A program made the position numbers and the translations under genes. From assembly GCA_910585705.1 (NCBI GenBank), contig CAJUER010000001.1, forward strand, positions 469,406-533,405: a stretch of 64,000 bases of DNA, in the 5' to 3' direction. A model generated the notes under the pieces. That model was not told the origin of the DNA, did not search any database, and saw only the letters and a list, made by a program, of their open reading frames with translations. This document shows positions 26,301 through 36,109 of this stretch, piece after piece; within the stretch, counting starts at the first letter, position 1, and each line of letters starts with the position of its first letter. The DNA is from an uncultured Christensenella sp. Its GTDB lineage: Bacteria > Bacillota > Clostridia > Christensenellales > Borkfalkiaceae.

Positions 26301-27932
26301 ATGGCTAAACAGATTAAATACGGTGACGAAGCAAGAAAAAAGCTTGAAACAGGCGTAAACATAATCGCAGATACGGTTAAAATTACGTTAGGTCCCAAAG
26401 GCAGAAACGTAGTTCTCGATAAAAAATTCGGCGCACCCCTTATCACCAACGACGGCGTTACGATTGCAAAGGAAATCGAGCTCGAAGACCCTTTTGAAAA
26501 TATGGGCGCGCAGCTTGTGAAAGAAGTTTCCACAAAGACGAACGACGTTGCTGGCGACGGCACCACTACCGCCGTTGTTCTTGCGCAGGCAATTGTTAAA
26601 GAAGGACTTAAAAACCTTGCCGCAGGCGCAAACCCCGTAATTCTTAAAAAAGGAATCGCAAGCGCGGTTGATACGGCGGTTGAAAAAATCAAGAAAATTT
26701 CAAAGCCCGTAGAAAACAAGCTCGGAATACAGCAGGTCGCTTCCATTTCCGCAGGCGATGAAAAAATCGGAGCACTTATAGCAAACGCAATGGAAATTGT
26801 CGGAAAAGACGGAGTTATAACTGTTGAAGAAGGCAAAACTATGGCTACGGAACTCACAACCGTAGAAGGTATGCAGTTCGACAGAGGCTATGCTTCCGCC
26901 TATATGGTCACCAACACCGACAAGATGGAAGCCGTGCTTGACGCCCCTTATATCCTTATTACAGATAAGAAGATTTCTTCTTTGCAGGAAATCCTGCCCG
27001 TTATCGAACCCATCGCGCAGCAGGGTGCAAGACTTCTTATAATTGCCGACGACGTTGAAGGCGATGCACTCGCAGCGCTTATCGTCAACAAATTGAAGGG
27101 CGTGCTTAACTGCGTTGCGGTAAAGGCTCCCGGATTCGGCGACAGAAGAAAGGCTATGCTCGAAGATATCGCCATATTGACGGGCGGAACGGTTATCTCG
27201 TCCGATTTGGGTTACGAATTTAAGGACGTCACCACCGATATGCTCGGCAAAGCCGCACAGGTTAAAGTCGACAAAGATAACACGACGATTATCGACGGTG
27301 CCGGCAACGCAAAAGATATTAAAGCGCGCGTCGCTTCTATCAAATCGCAAATCGCGGAAACCACGTCAGACTATGACAGAGAAAAATTACAGGAAAGACT
27401 TGCAAAGCTTGCAGGCGGCGTAGCCGTTATCAATGTCGGTGCGGCGACGGAAGTTGAAATGAAGGAAAAGAAATTGCGCATCGAGGACGCTCTTGCAGCC
27501 ACCCGTGCGGCAGTTGAAGAAGGAATTGTGCCCGGCGGCGGAGTTGCCCTGCTTTCCACCATTCCCGAGCTTACAAAACTTATCGAAACGCTCGAAGGCG
27601 ACGAAAAGACTGGCGCGTTAATCGTAACGAAAGCCATCGAAGAACCCGTTCGTCAGATTGCAAAGAATGCGGGACTTGACGGTTCGGTAGTTGTAAACAA
27701 TATTCTTTCCGCAAAGAAAGCAAATTACGGATTCGACGCTTTGAAAAACGAATATACCGATATGGTTAAGAGCGGAATTATCGATCCGACTAAGGTTTCG
27801 CGCTCCGTGCTTCAAAATGCGGCTTCGGTTGCGGCTACGCTTCTCACAACAGAAAGCATAGTAACCGATATCCCTACACCCCCTTCGCCTGCTCCTATGG
27901 GCGGCGCCCCCGATATGGGCGGAATGTATTAA
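26301..27932 (+). CDS. groEL: Chaperonin GroEL
   Basis: Sixty-kDa chaperonin, 543 residues. ATP-binding motifs TLGPKGRNVVLD and NDGVTIAKEIELEDPFENMGAQ are near the N-terminus, DVAGDGTTTAVVLAQ at about 86-100, and AATRAAVEEGIVPGGGVAL in the second equatorial segment. It ends in the Gly/Met-rich tail GGAPDMGGMY. AAGGAG lies upstream of the ATG. Together with groES it forms one of the few plus-strand units here. Confidence 0.98.
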   Translation: MAKQIKYGDEARKKLETGVNIIADTVKITLGPKGRNVVLDKKFGAPLITNDGVTIAKEIELEDPFENMGAQLVKEVSTKTNDVAGDGTTTAVVLAQAIVKEGLKNLAAGANPVILKKGIASAVDTAVEKIKKISKPVENKLGIQQVASISAGDEKIGALIANAMEIVGKDGVITVEEGKTMATELTTVEGMQFDRGYASAYMVTNTDKMEAVLDAPYILITDKKISSLQEILPVIEPIAQQGARLLIIADDVEGDALAALIVNKLKGVLNCVAVKAPGFGDRRKAMLEDIAILTGGTVISSDLGYEFKDVTTDMLGKAAQVKVDKDNTTIIDGAGNAKDIKARVASIKSQIAETTSDYDREKLQERLAKLAGGVAVINVGAATEVEMKEKKLRIEDALAATRAAVEEGIVPGGGVALLSTIPELTKLIETLEGDEKTGALIVTKAIEEPVRQIAKNAGLDGSVVVNNILSAKKANYGFDALKNEYTDMVKSGIIDPTKVSRSVLQNAASVAATLLTTESIVTDIPTPPSPAPMGGAPDMGGMY

Positions 27933-27942
27933 TTCAAATATA

Positions 27943-27983
27943 AAAAATCAGCCGCCGCGCATTTTGCGCGGCGGCTGATTTTT
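27943..27983 (+). terminator. Terminator after groEL
   Basis: Perfect 18-base arms with a GC-rich core (GCCGCCGCGC) surround the loop ATTTT, 10 bases after the groEL stop, and end in T residues. It is the strongest terminator in the window. Confidence 0.92.
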
Positions 27984-28111
27984 ATTAATCATTTTTATAA
28001 AATAAGAGTTTTTCCCTTTAGTCGGGGAATTTATACCATTTATTAAAAAATGTTATTCTAATAAAGAAATTAGATATGAATTTTAAATTATTTATTAAAC
28101 TTTTTTGTAAT

Positions 28112-29332
28112 TTATAATTTTCTATCTAACCGTTTTAAAATTCTTTCGAGCGCATATTTTCCGTGTTCGTAGGTCAACCCTCCTTGAAAATAAGCAATAT
28201 ACGGCGGTTTTACGGGTCCGTCGGCAGAAAGCTCGATACTTGCACCCGAAACAAACGTACCCGCCGCCATAATTATCTTTTCATCGTAACCGGGCATCTC
28301 CCACGCCTCGCAAGTGACAAACCCGTCCACAGGTGAAGCAAACTGCACCTCTCTTATAAAATTTATCATCACGTCCGCGTTATCGAACTCAATTGCCCGC
28401 GTTATATCGTAAGAAATTTTATCAACCGAAGGATAGTTTTTATAACCGAGCTCACTCATTGCCTGCCCTATCAGTAAGCTCGATTTTAATGCCTGCGCAA
28501 CAGTATGCGGCGCCATAAACAGTCCTTGATAAAAATATTGATAGCCTCCGGCATACGACCCGACTTCCAGCCCGATTGACGGAGCGGTAAGCCTCTTACC
28601 AATCAATTCTATAAATTCGGTTTTGCCGCAAATGTATCCGCCGGTAACGGCAAGTCCGCCGCCCGCATTTTTAATGAGAGAACCTACGATTACATCCGCA
28701 CCGACCTCAGTCGGCTCCTGCTTTTCAACAAATTCACCGTAACAGTTATCAACGAAAATACAACCTTTAAAGCCTAACGCTCGCACAAACCTGCAAGCTT
28801 CTCCTATTTCGGCGCAGGAAAACGCGTCACGCAACTCGTACCCTCTCGAACGCTGGATATAAACTACTTTAACTTTATCGTTAAACTTGCTTTTAATTGC
28901 TTCGTAGTCGAATTTACCTTGCTCGTTCAAATTGCAGTAATCAAAATTAATACCGAAATCCTTCAACGACCCGTTATTATTCCCGAATATTACACCTCTT
29001 ATAGTGTCGTAAGGCATACCGCTTATACAAAACAAAGTATCCTTAGGACGAAGAAGTCCGAACAGCGCAACCGTCAAAGCGTGCGTTCCCGAAAGCAAAT
29101 GCGGTGAAACAATTCCGCTTTCAGCCCCGAAAGCTTTAGCGTAAAGAGTTCCGAGAGTATCTCTCCCCTCGTCGCCGTACCCGTAACCGGACGTAGGATT
29201 GAAATGTCTCAAAGAAATTTTGCAATCATGAAAAGCGTTTAAAACTTTGACCTGATTGAAATAGGCAACTTCGTCTATAATTTTAAATTTATCTTTAATT
29301 TTACTTTCGCATTTTTCTATAAACTTATTCAT
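28112..29332 (-). CDS. YnbB-like PLP-dependent protein (methionine gamma-lyase family)
   Basis: Fold-type I PLP protein of the family annotated as aluminium resistance or methionine gamma-lyase-like. HFNPTSGYGYGDEGRDTLG near 43-61, SGTHALTVALFG near 81-92, VDNCYGEFVE holding the Asp, and VGSLIKNAGGG with the presumed PLP lysine near K226 are present. The real substrate is not established. It overlaps miaA by eight bases, and the miaA-ynbB neighbourhood also occurs in B. subtilis. It is the last gene of the miaB-mutS-mutL-miaA unit. Confidence 0.85.
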   Translation of the reverse strand: MNKFIEKCESKIKDKFKIIDEVAYFNQVKVLNAFHDCKISLRHFNPTSGYGYGDEGRDTLGTLYAKAFGAESGIVSPHLLSGTHALTVALFGLLRPKDTLFCISGMPYDTIRGVIFGNNNGSLKDFGINFDYCNLNEQGKFDYEAIKSKFNDKVKVVYIQRSRGYELRDAFSCAEIGEACRFVRALGFKGCIFVDNCYGEFVEKQEPTEVGADVIVGSLIKNAGGGLAVTGGYICGKTEFIELIGKRLTAPSIGLEVGSYAGGYQYFYQGLFMAPHTVAQALKSSLLIGQAMSELGYKNYPSVDKISYDITRAIEFDNADVMINFIREVQFASPVDGFVTCEAWEMPGYDEKIIMAAGTFVSGASIELSADGPVKPPYIAYFQGGLTYEHGKYALERILKRLDRKL

Positions 29333-30233
29333 ATAACAAACCCGTTACTTTTTCGGCGTTTGCCCTGCTCGGTTCAAGCCAAATAATTTTAGGCAACTTT
29401 TTGAAGAATGTAATCTGCCTTTTGGCATAATGACGTGTATTCTGTTTAATTATATCACGCATAGTACTTTCTTTATCGCCGTTTCTTAAACATTGCAAAA
29501 CTTCTTTGTAGCCAATTGCTTGCATACATTGAAATTTTTCATCAATGCCATTTTTTAATAATCCTTTAACTTCTTCAACTAAGCCGTTTTTTAACATTTC
29601 ATCAACGCGCAAATTAATTCTTTCATACAGCTCTTCACGAGGGTAATCTACGGCAACCGCAACATAATTACACTTCGGTTTATACGAGTCGATAATCTGA
29701 GATTTGCGCCTTCCGCTTACTTCATAAATTTCAAGCGCGCGCACCACACGTTTAACGTCGTTGCAGTGCAGCTTTTCAGCTGTCTCTTTATCTGTAGATT
29801 TTAAAAGCTCAAACAAATATTCTTTCCCGCGAGTATTCAAAATCTCTTCGTATTTCTTCCGTACTTCCGCGTCGGCGGCGACCTGCCCATAGCTTAAATC
29901 GAATAAAACCGAATTTATATAAAAACCCGTGCCACCGCATATAATCGGCGTTTTATTTTCGGAAAGCAATCTGTCCGCTATCGGCGTTGCCGCCTGCGCA
30001 TATTCTGAAACGCTGTAACCGCAAACGGGCTCAACAACGTCAATCATATGGTGCTTTATTCCTTGCATTTCCTTTTCGGTAGGCTTAGCCGTGCCGACGT
30101 CAAGCCCCTTGTACACCAATTGCGAATCCGCAGAAATTATCTCGCTGTTCATTATTTTAGCGCACTCTACCGCAAGTCCGCTTTTACCCGAAGCCGTTGC
30201 TCCGCAAATCACGAGTATTTTGTTCAAAGTCAT
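29325..30233 (-). CDS. miaA: tRNA dimethylallyltransferase
   Basis: Adds a dimethylallyl group to A37 of tRNAs reading UNN codons, the first step towards ms2i6A. With the chosen start the P-loop GATASGKS is at 11-18, SADSQLVYKGLDVGTAKP at about 36-53, GGTGFYINSVLFDLS near 98-112 and the C-terminal RHYAKRQITFFKKL. The frame is open upstream, but ATG 30233 has AAGAGG before it and overlaps the mutL stop (ATGA). MiaB, which completes the modification, is encoded in the same unit. Confidence 0.94.
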   Translation of the reverse strand: MTLNKILVICGATASGKSGLAVECAKIMNSEIISADSQLVYKGLDVGTAKPTEKEMQGIKHHMIDVVEPVCGYSVSEYAQAATPIADRLLSENKTPIICGGTGFYINSVLFDLSYGQVAADAEVRKKYEEILNTRGKEYLFELLKSTDKETAEKLHCNDVKRVVRALEIYEVSGRRKSQIIDSYKPKCNYVAVAVDYPREELYERINLRVDEMLKNGLVEEVKGLLKNGIDEKFQCMQAIGYKEVLQCLRNGDKESTMRDIIKQNTRHYAKRQITFFKKLPKIIWLEPSRANAEKVTGLLYE

Positions 30234-32113
30234 ACAATCCTCTTGAACATTTTCTCGATTTCCGTTTTTGTAAGAGTAACGCAGACAGGTCTGCCGTGCG
30301 GACATTTAAGACCCAAATTGCCTTCCAACATTTTAAACAGAGCGGAAATTTCTTTATCTGTAAGCTGATATCCGCCTTTTATCGCATGCTTACACGCAGT
30401 CATTGCAATTTTATCTTTTAAAATGTCTACAAGCTTGATTTCACGCAATCCGCCGAGATCGTTCAAAAGTTCGTTGAAAAATTCCTGTAAATTTATATCC
30501 TGCAAATCAACGGGTACGGCGTCTATTTTAAAAGCGCACGAACCGAACGGCTGAATATCGAAGCCTATACTTTGAATTACTTGAATATTATCCTCGATAA
30601 ATCTCGCTTCCTGCGGATTTGTGTCAAGCAAAAAAGAAGCAAGAAACCCTTGTTTGTCCACATTACGGTTTGCAATTTTTTCGCAAAGCTTATCGTATAT
30701 AAGTCTTTCGTGTGCGGCGTGTTGGTCAATAATATAAACTTTATTGCGGATTTCGTACATTAAATAAGTATTGAATAAATTACCCTTATATTTGCACGAT
30801 TCATAATCAATCATCTGCTGTTCATAAACCATTTTCGCGTTAGCTTCATCTATGCGCTTATCCTGCTTGGCGCCGAGATATAAATTCGACATAGTATCGT
30901 TCGTTACCTGCAAAACCGCAGGCGCACGCTTCGGCATAAAATCAAACAGCGGTTCGCTGTATGCATGGTCGAATTGCTTGTTCTCCGAAGCAAGCGGCGG
31001 AACGACTTTCTTTATTTGCTCGGTTTCTTTTTTGGTTTGTAAGCTATCAAATTTGACTTGTTCAACGTTTTTATTCAAAGTGGACTTAATTTCGGGTAAC
31101 CACTTTTTTTCGATTACAAACTCGGCGGCCGCCGCCGTTCCGTCAAGCACTGAAGAAATAACGGAATACACCGCCCCGAAAATCATGCGGTTATCCACAA
31201 ACCTTACATCGGCTTTGTTGGGATGAACGTTTACGTCCACTATATCGGAAGGCACTTCGACGTTGAGAACGTAAAACGGATATTGCCTTTTCATCATATA
31301 GCTTGCATACGCATTGTTTATCGCCGTGCTTATAGTATTGTTTATTATATATCTGCCGTTCAGAAAAAGGCTTTGATAGGTTTTATTAGGCTTAAAGAAA
31401 TTCTGATTTCCTATATATCCGTATACTCGTATATTGTCCTTAGTGGCATCGATTTTTAAACACTGCGTAATCGTTTTCGTGCCGTAAACATGCGCCATTG
31501 CCTCGTCAAGCCCGTCGCCCGTTGATTGCATTGCAAGTTTACCGTCAATAAAATAACGGAACGCCACATTAGGATTGCCAAGAATATAACGAGTTACAAA
31601 ACTTGTTATGTCGCTTTCTTCCTTTTTGTCTGCCTTCATAAACTTTGCGCGTACAGGCGTGTTGTAGAACAAATCGTGCACGCAAATATCCGTTCCTTTT
31701 TCAAGCGCGGCTGGCTCGGTAGAGCTTACTTTTCCGTCCTCGCAAGTAACCTTATACGCACTGCTTCCGTCGGTTATGGAAACAAGTTCAACGCGCGCAA
31801 TTACGGAAATGCTCGCAAGCGCTTCGCCGCGAAAACCCAGCGTAGTTATTTTTTCAAGGTCTTCCGCGCATTTTATTTTGCTGGTCGCGTGCGGTAAAAA
31901 CGCGGCACGCATATCGTCGCGCTCGATACCGCAACCGTTATCTATTACACGTATAAGCTGTTTTCCGCCTCGTTCTATATAAATTTCGATATTGTCAGCG
32001 CCCGAATCCAGAGCGTTTTCTATCAATTCCTTGACAGCGGAATAAGGACGGTCTATAACTTCGCCTGCGGCTATTCTGTTATATACGCTTTTTGTCAGTA
32101 TGTTTATTTTCAT
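30230..32113 (-). CDS. mutL: DNA mismatch repair protein MutL
   Basis: GHKL ATPase that couples MutS to strand incision. RIAAGEVIDRP and IENALDSGAD near 12-42 with DNGCGI, then TLGFRGEALASI, form the ATPase. A variable Gln/Lys-rich linker covers about 330-430. The C-terminal metal motif is DQHAAHERLIYD, where the last acidic position is Asp rather than the common Glu. ACKHAIKGG and CPHGRP also match endonuclease-type MutL, so strand nicking is likely. The ATG overlaps the mutS stop by four bases. Confidence 0.95.
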   Translation of the reverse strand: MKINILTKSVYNRIAAGEVIDRPYSAVKELIENALDSGADNIEIYIERGGKQLIRVIDNGCGIERDDMRAAFLPHATSKIKCAEDLEKITTLGFRGEALASISVIARVELVSITDGSSAYKVTCEDGKVSSTEPAALEKGTDICVHDLFYNTPVRAKFMKADKKEESDITSFVTRYILGNPNVAFRYFIDGKLAMQSTGDGLDEAMAHVYGTKTITQCLKIDATKDNIRVYGYIGNQNFFKPNKTYQSLFLNGRYIINNTISTAINNAYASYMMKRQYPFYVLNVEVPSDIVDVNVHPNKADVRFVDNRMIFGAVYSVISSVLDGTAAAAEFVIEKKWLPEIKSTLNKNVEQVKFDSLQTKKETEQIKKVVPPLASENKQFDHAYSEPLFDFMPKRAPAVLQVTNDTMSNLYLGAKQDKRIDEANAKMVYEQQMIDYESCKYKGNLFNTYLMYEIRNKVYIIDQHAAHERLIYDKLCEKIANRNVDKQGFLASFLLDTNPQEARFIEDNIQVIQSIGFDIQPFGSCAFKIDAVPVDLQDINLQEFFNELLNDLGGLREIKLVDILKDKIAMTACKHAIKGGYQLTDKEISALFKMLEGNLGLKCPHGRPVCVTLTKTEIEKMFKRIV

Positions 32114-34680
32114 GTTTTAACCTTTTCAACCAAATCGCCGAGCATTAAAAACGCCTGCATCGGTGAAATGCTGTCCATATTAATTTCGCTGAGAATTTTT
32201 TCAACTTCGGAAAGCTGTCCTTCTTCGCTTTCTTCTAAGGGTTTTTCAAATTCTCTGTCGCCGCTTTCGATATGCTTTAAAATAACTTTCGCCCTATCGG
32301 TAACTTCCGAAGGAACGCCTGCAAGCGAAGCAACCTCTATACCGAAACTCCTGTTTGCTCCGCCGCGCATAATCTTGCGTAAAAAAACAACTCCGCCGTT
32401 TACTTCTTTCACGGAAATCTTATAATTTTTTACACCTTCCAGCTTAGTTTCCAGCTCGGTAAGCTCATGATAATGCGTGGCGAACAACGTTTTTGCGCCA
32501 ATCTTTTGGGTGAGATGTTCTATAACCGACCATGCGATACTCAATCCGTCGTAAGTACTGGTTCCGCGCCCTACTTCATCCAAAATAAGCAAGCTGTGCC
32601 TTGTTGCGTTCTGTAAAATCGAAGCAACTTCTATCATTTCAACCATAAAAGTACTTTGATCGGAAATTAAGTTATCGCTTGCGCCCACTCTCGTAAATAC
32701 TCTGTCGATAAGCGGCACTTGCGCCGATTTTGCGGGAACAAAACTGCCCAAATGCGCCATAACGGCAATTAACGCTGTCTGCCGCATATATGTGCTTTTG
32801 CCCGCCATATTCGGACCGGTAAGAATCATCGTGCGGTTCTCATCTTCGTCCAACAATGTATCGTTTGAAATAAATCTGTCTTTTGAAATTACTTCAACTA
32901 CGGGATGCCGTCCTTCCTTTATAATAAAAGGTTCATTGCTTTCAACTATATCGGGACGAACGTATTTATTTGTTTTTGCAACTTCCGCAAAACTTATAAG
33001 CATATCCAAAAGCGCTATTGCGGAAGATATGGTTTTCAGTTTATTTATATTTTCGCTCAAAACCGATTTAATAGCTTCGTATATTCTGAATTCGAGTTTA
33101 AGTGAAGCTTCAGCGCTTCCCAATATTTTTTCTTCAAGCTCCTTCAACTCGTCTGTGGAATATCTTTCCACGTTGGTCAGCGTCTGTCTGCGTTGATAAT
33201 GAAGCGGAACCTTATCGCACAGCGATTTGGTGACTTCTATGTAATATCCGAAAACCCTGTTATAATTTATACGCAATGTGCGTATTCCCGTTGAGTCGCG
33301 CTCACGCGCCTCTATTTCGAGAATGATTTTTCCGCCGTTCGTCTTTATTGAACGCAGCTCGTCAAGTTCTTGATTGTAGCCGTCCTTGATAAAACCGCCG
33401 TCCTTCATCTGCACGGGCGGATTATCGCTTATCGATCTGTTAAGCAAATCAACAACGCCAGACATATCCAAAAGATTATCGGAAACGCCGCGCAGAACCT
33501 CCGATTTAAAGCCCGAAAGTTGGAATTTTATGTTTGGAATTACCGCCAAAGATTGAGCAAGCGTACAGCAGTCTTTCGGGGTTATGTTGTTGTTGCTTAT
33601 CTTTCCCGTGAGCCTTTCAATATCCTTTACGCTCTTTAAAAGATCGACAAGTCCAAGCCTTATTACAGTTGAATTAAACAGCTCTTCAACTCCGTTCAAC
33701 CTGTAATCGATGTCCTGCTTTGTCGCAAACGGATAAAGTATTGCATTATTCAAAAGTCTTGCGCCCATTGCCGTCTGCGTTTTATCGAGAAGCCACAAAA
33801 GCGAACCGAACTTCTTTCCATCGCCAATAGTCTTAACAAGTTCGAGATTTTTTATCGCCGTTGCGTCAAGCTGTAAATATTTATTGCAGATCATTAACTT
33901 AACGCCGTCGATGTTTTTAAGAGCGTGCTTTTGAGTTTCTTTAAGATATTCTATCAGCGCGCCGCTTGCACAAATCGCGTAATCCTTGTCTGCTATGGCA
34001 TAAGCAGACAGCGTCTTTGCATTGAACTGCTCCAACAATGCTTTTTCAGCCGCCGACCTATTAAAAGCCCAAGCAGGATAACTTGAAAAATGAGGCAGTA
34101 TTCCACGAGTTATCAAAGGCTCTTCACGCGTCGCAAACAGCATTTCGTCGTTACAAATTACCTCTTTTACGCCAATTTTAAGCATTTGCATAGTACTCTG
34201 TGACACACAATTGTCCCCGTAATACTCTGTTGCGGTCATTTCCCCCGTCGTAATGTCCGCCCAGCATAGGGCAACGCAGTTCTCATTTTTATATGCGCCG
34301 CAAATATAGTTATTTGTCTTTTCGTCAAGCTGACCGTCTTCTATTACCGTTCCCGCAGTCACCACGCGCACAACGTCTCTCTCTACAATTCCTTTCGCTT
34401 CCGAAGCGTCTTCAAGTTGTTCGCAAATCGCAACCTTTTCACCGAACGAAACAAGCTTGCCTATATAAGTATCGGCCGCATGATGCGGAACCCCGCACAT
34501 AGGAGCGCGCTGTTCGAGTCCGCAATCTCTTCCCGTCAACGTCAAATCAAGCAAGCCCGAAGCTTTTACCGCATCGTCGTAAAACATTTCATAAAAATCA
34601 CCGAGCCTGTAAAATACTATACAGTCCTTATATTTTTCTTTTATTGTAAGATAATGCTGCATCATTGGTGAAAGTGCCAT
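32110..34680 (-). CDS. mutS: DNA mismatch repair protein MutS
   Basis: Mismatch recognition ATPase of 856 residues. The N-terminal mismatch-binding domain begins with MMQHYLTIKEKY and FYRLGDFYEMFYDDA, containing the Phe-x-Glu (FYE) wedge. The Walker A GPNMAGKSTYMRQ is near 610, with DEVGRGTSTYDGLS as Walker B/signature and FATHYHELTELE. Translation is coupled to mutL; miaB lies 13 bases upstream. Confidence 0.97.
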   Translation of the reverse strand: MALSPMMQHYLTIKEKYKDCIVFYRLGDFYEMFYDDAVKASGLLDLTLTGRDCGLEQRAPMCGVPHHAADTYIGKLVSFGEKVAICEQLEDASEAKGIVERDVVRVVTAGTVIEDGQLDEKTNNYICGAYKNENCVALCWADITTGEMTATEYYGDNCVSQSTMQMLKIGVKEVICNDEMLFATREEPLITRGILPHFSSYPAWAFNRSAAEKALLEQFNAKTLSAYAIADKDYAICASGALIEYLKETQKHALKNIDGVKLMICNKYLQLDATAIKNLELVKTIGDGKKFGSLLWLLDKTQTAMGARLLNNAILYPFATKQDIDYRLNGVEELFNSTVIRLGLVDLLKSVKDIERLTGKISNNNITPKDCCTLAQSLAVIPNIKFQLSGFKSEVLRGVSDNLLDMSGVVDLLNRSISDNPPVQMKDGGFIKDGYNQELDELRSIKTNGGKIILEIEARERDSTGIRTLRINYNRVFGYYIEVTKSLCDKVPLHYQRRQTLTNVERYSTDELKELEEKILGSAEASLKLEFRIYEAIKSVLSENINKLKTISSAIALLDMLISFAEVAKTNKYVRPDIVESNEPFIIKEGRHPVVEVISKDRFISNDTLLDEDENRTMILTGPNMAGKSTYMRQTALIAVMAHLGSFVPAKSAQVPLIDRVFTRVGASDNLISDQSTFMVEMIEVASILQNATRHSLLILDEVGRGTSTYDGLSIAWSVIEHLTQKIGAKTLFATHYHELTELETKLEGVKNYKISVKEVNGGVVFLRKIMRGGANRSFGIEVASLAGVPSEVTDRAKVILKHIESGDREFEKPLEESEEGQLSEVEKILSEINMDSISPMQAFLMLGDLVEKVKT

Positions 34681-34693
34681 ATTTTATTCCCTA

Positions 34694-36013
34694 TTACACA
34701 CGTTCGCCGAATAGCGAAACGCCGTTTACCCTATTTATTTTTACGTTTACAAATTCGCCGACAACGTTTTCATTAAAGCCGAAGTATGCCATTCTACCGA
34801 ATTCGTCTCTGCCGAAATACACATTCTTTTTTTCATCGAAACCTTCGCAAAGAATTTCAACGGTTTTACCTATGTATACCGAAGAATGCTCCCGCGTCAG
34901 CGAATTTACCAAATCAACAAGTTCGATTATGCGTTTTTTACTGATTTCTTCGGGAATCTGGTTATCCATTTTCGCCGCAACCGTTCCGTCACGTTTGGAA
35001 TATACAAAAGTGAACGCCGACGAATAATTAACCTTTTTAACTAAATTCAAAGTCGCCTCGAAATCCTCTTCGCTTTCGGCGGGAAAACCCACAATCAAAT
35101 CGGTAGTAACAGCGCAATCGGGCACATATTTTTTGAGAATACTTATTTTATTCAAATAATCTTCTACAGTATATTTTCTGTTCATTGCCTTCAAAATGTT
35201 ATCCGAACCGCTTTGAACCGGCAAATGAACGCATCGACAGATTTTTGGATTTTCGGCTATAACCTTCGCAAGCTCTTCGGAAAAATCTTTCGGGTGGCTG
35301 GTCATAAAACGTAGCCTGAACTTCCCTTCTATTTTCGCTATTTTTTCAAGCAGCTGCGGGAAAGAAATATCGTCGGTTCCGTTTCCGTAAGAATTTACGT
35401 TCTGTCCAAGTAAAGTTATCTCCTTATATCCCTGTGAAACAAGTTCTTTTACTTCGCTTATTATCAAATCCGATTTACGGCTTCTTTCCCTTCCCCGAAC
35501 ATATGGCACTATACAGTAACTGCAAAAATTATTACATCCGTATGTAATATTAACCCACGCGTTCGGGTAGCTCGTTCTGTAAGGTTTGTCACCTTCGAAA
35601 ACAATCCCCTCATCATCTTCCACGCTGATTACCGGCTTTTTCTGTTTTTGCTTTAAAATTAAATAACCTTTCAGCTTATGCAAATTATGCGTACCGAAAA
35701 TAATATCCACATACGGAAATTTTTCATGCAGATTTTCCGCCTTTCCCATTTGCTGGGTGAGGCAACCGCCTACGGCAATAATCATGCCACGATTCTGCAT
35801 TTTCAATTTTTTAAGCATACCGATATTACCGTAAGCATGATTTTCCGCATTTTCGCGTATACAGCAAGTATTAAAAACCACCACGTCCGCCTCGTCCATC
35901 TTGTCGCAATTCTCAAAGCCGAGTTCGCAAAGCATACCCGCAATTTTTTCCGACTCGTGCACGTTCATCTGACAGCCGTATGTAACTATATTATATTTTT
36001 TCTTATTCATCAT
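34694..36013 (-). CDS. miaB: tRNA-2-methylthio-N6-dimethylallyladenosine synthase
   Basis: Radical SAM methylthiotransferase that turns i6A37 into ms2i6A37 on tRNA. The N-terminal UPF0004 domain has YGCQMNVHESEK and two further Cys, the radical SAM motif is YGCNNFCSYCIVPYVRGRE, and a TRAM domain closes the protein. The longer frame begins at a TTG lying in the promoter's -35 box, so ATG 36013 (or the adjacent ATG 36010) is the start. It heads the miaB-mutS-mutL-miaA-ynbB unit. Confidence 0.94.
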   Translation of the reverse strand: MMNKKKYNIVTYGCQMNVHESEKIAGMLCELGFENCDKMDEADVVVFNTCCIRENAENHAYGNIGMLKKLKMQNRGMIIAVGGCLTQQMGKAENLHEKFPYVDIIFGTHNLHKLKGYLILKQKQKKPVISVEDDEGIVFEGDKPYRTSYPNAWVNITYGCNNFCSYCIVPYVRGRERSRKSDLIISEVKELVSQGYKEITLLGQNVNSYGNGTDDISFPQLLEKIAKIEGKFRLRFMTSHPKDFSEELAKVIAENPKICRCVHLPVQSGSDNILKAMNRKYTVEDYLNKISILKKYVPDCAVTTDLIVGFPAESEEDFEATLNLVKKVNYSSAFTFVYSKRDGTVAAKMDNQIPEEISKKRIIELVDLVNSLTREHSSVYIGKTVEILCEGFDEKKNVYFGRDEFGRMAYFGFNENVVGEFVNVKINRVNGVSLFGERV

Positions 36014-36038
36014 ATTAAAAACCCAATAAAACAAATTA

Positions 36039-36067
36039 ATTATACAATTTTTACGGTTTTTTTTCAA
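36039..36067 (-). promoter_or_regulatory. Promoter of the miaB-mutS-mutL-miaA unit
   Basis: On the minus strand TTGAAA (36067-36062) and TATAAT (36044-36039) are 17 bases apart. The expected start near 36032 gives a leader of about 20 bases to the miaB ATG. This is near consensus. Confidence 0.78.
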
Positions 36068-36072
36068 TTGAT

Positions 36073-36098
36073 TTGCAACAAATAATTTATTTTATAAA
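36073..36098 (+). promoter_or_regulatory. Possible promoter of the class A PBP gene
   Basis: TTGCAA at 36073-36078 and TATAAA at 36093-36098 are spaced only 14 bases; TTGATT at 36068-36073 with the same -10 gives 19. Either way transcription would begin only a few bases before the ATG at 36110, which lacks a Shine-Dalgarno sequence. Confidence 0.4.
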
Positions 36099-36109
36099 TA
36101 CTAATTTTA

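Noticed and set aside
26279..27350. Minus-strand frames of 192 and 216 codons
   Set aside because: Both are antisense to groEL, a highly conserved gene, and have no promoter or ribosome site.
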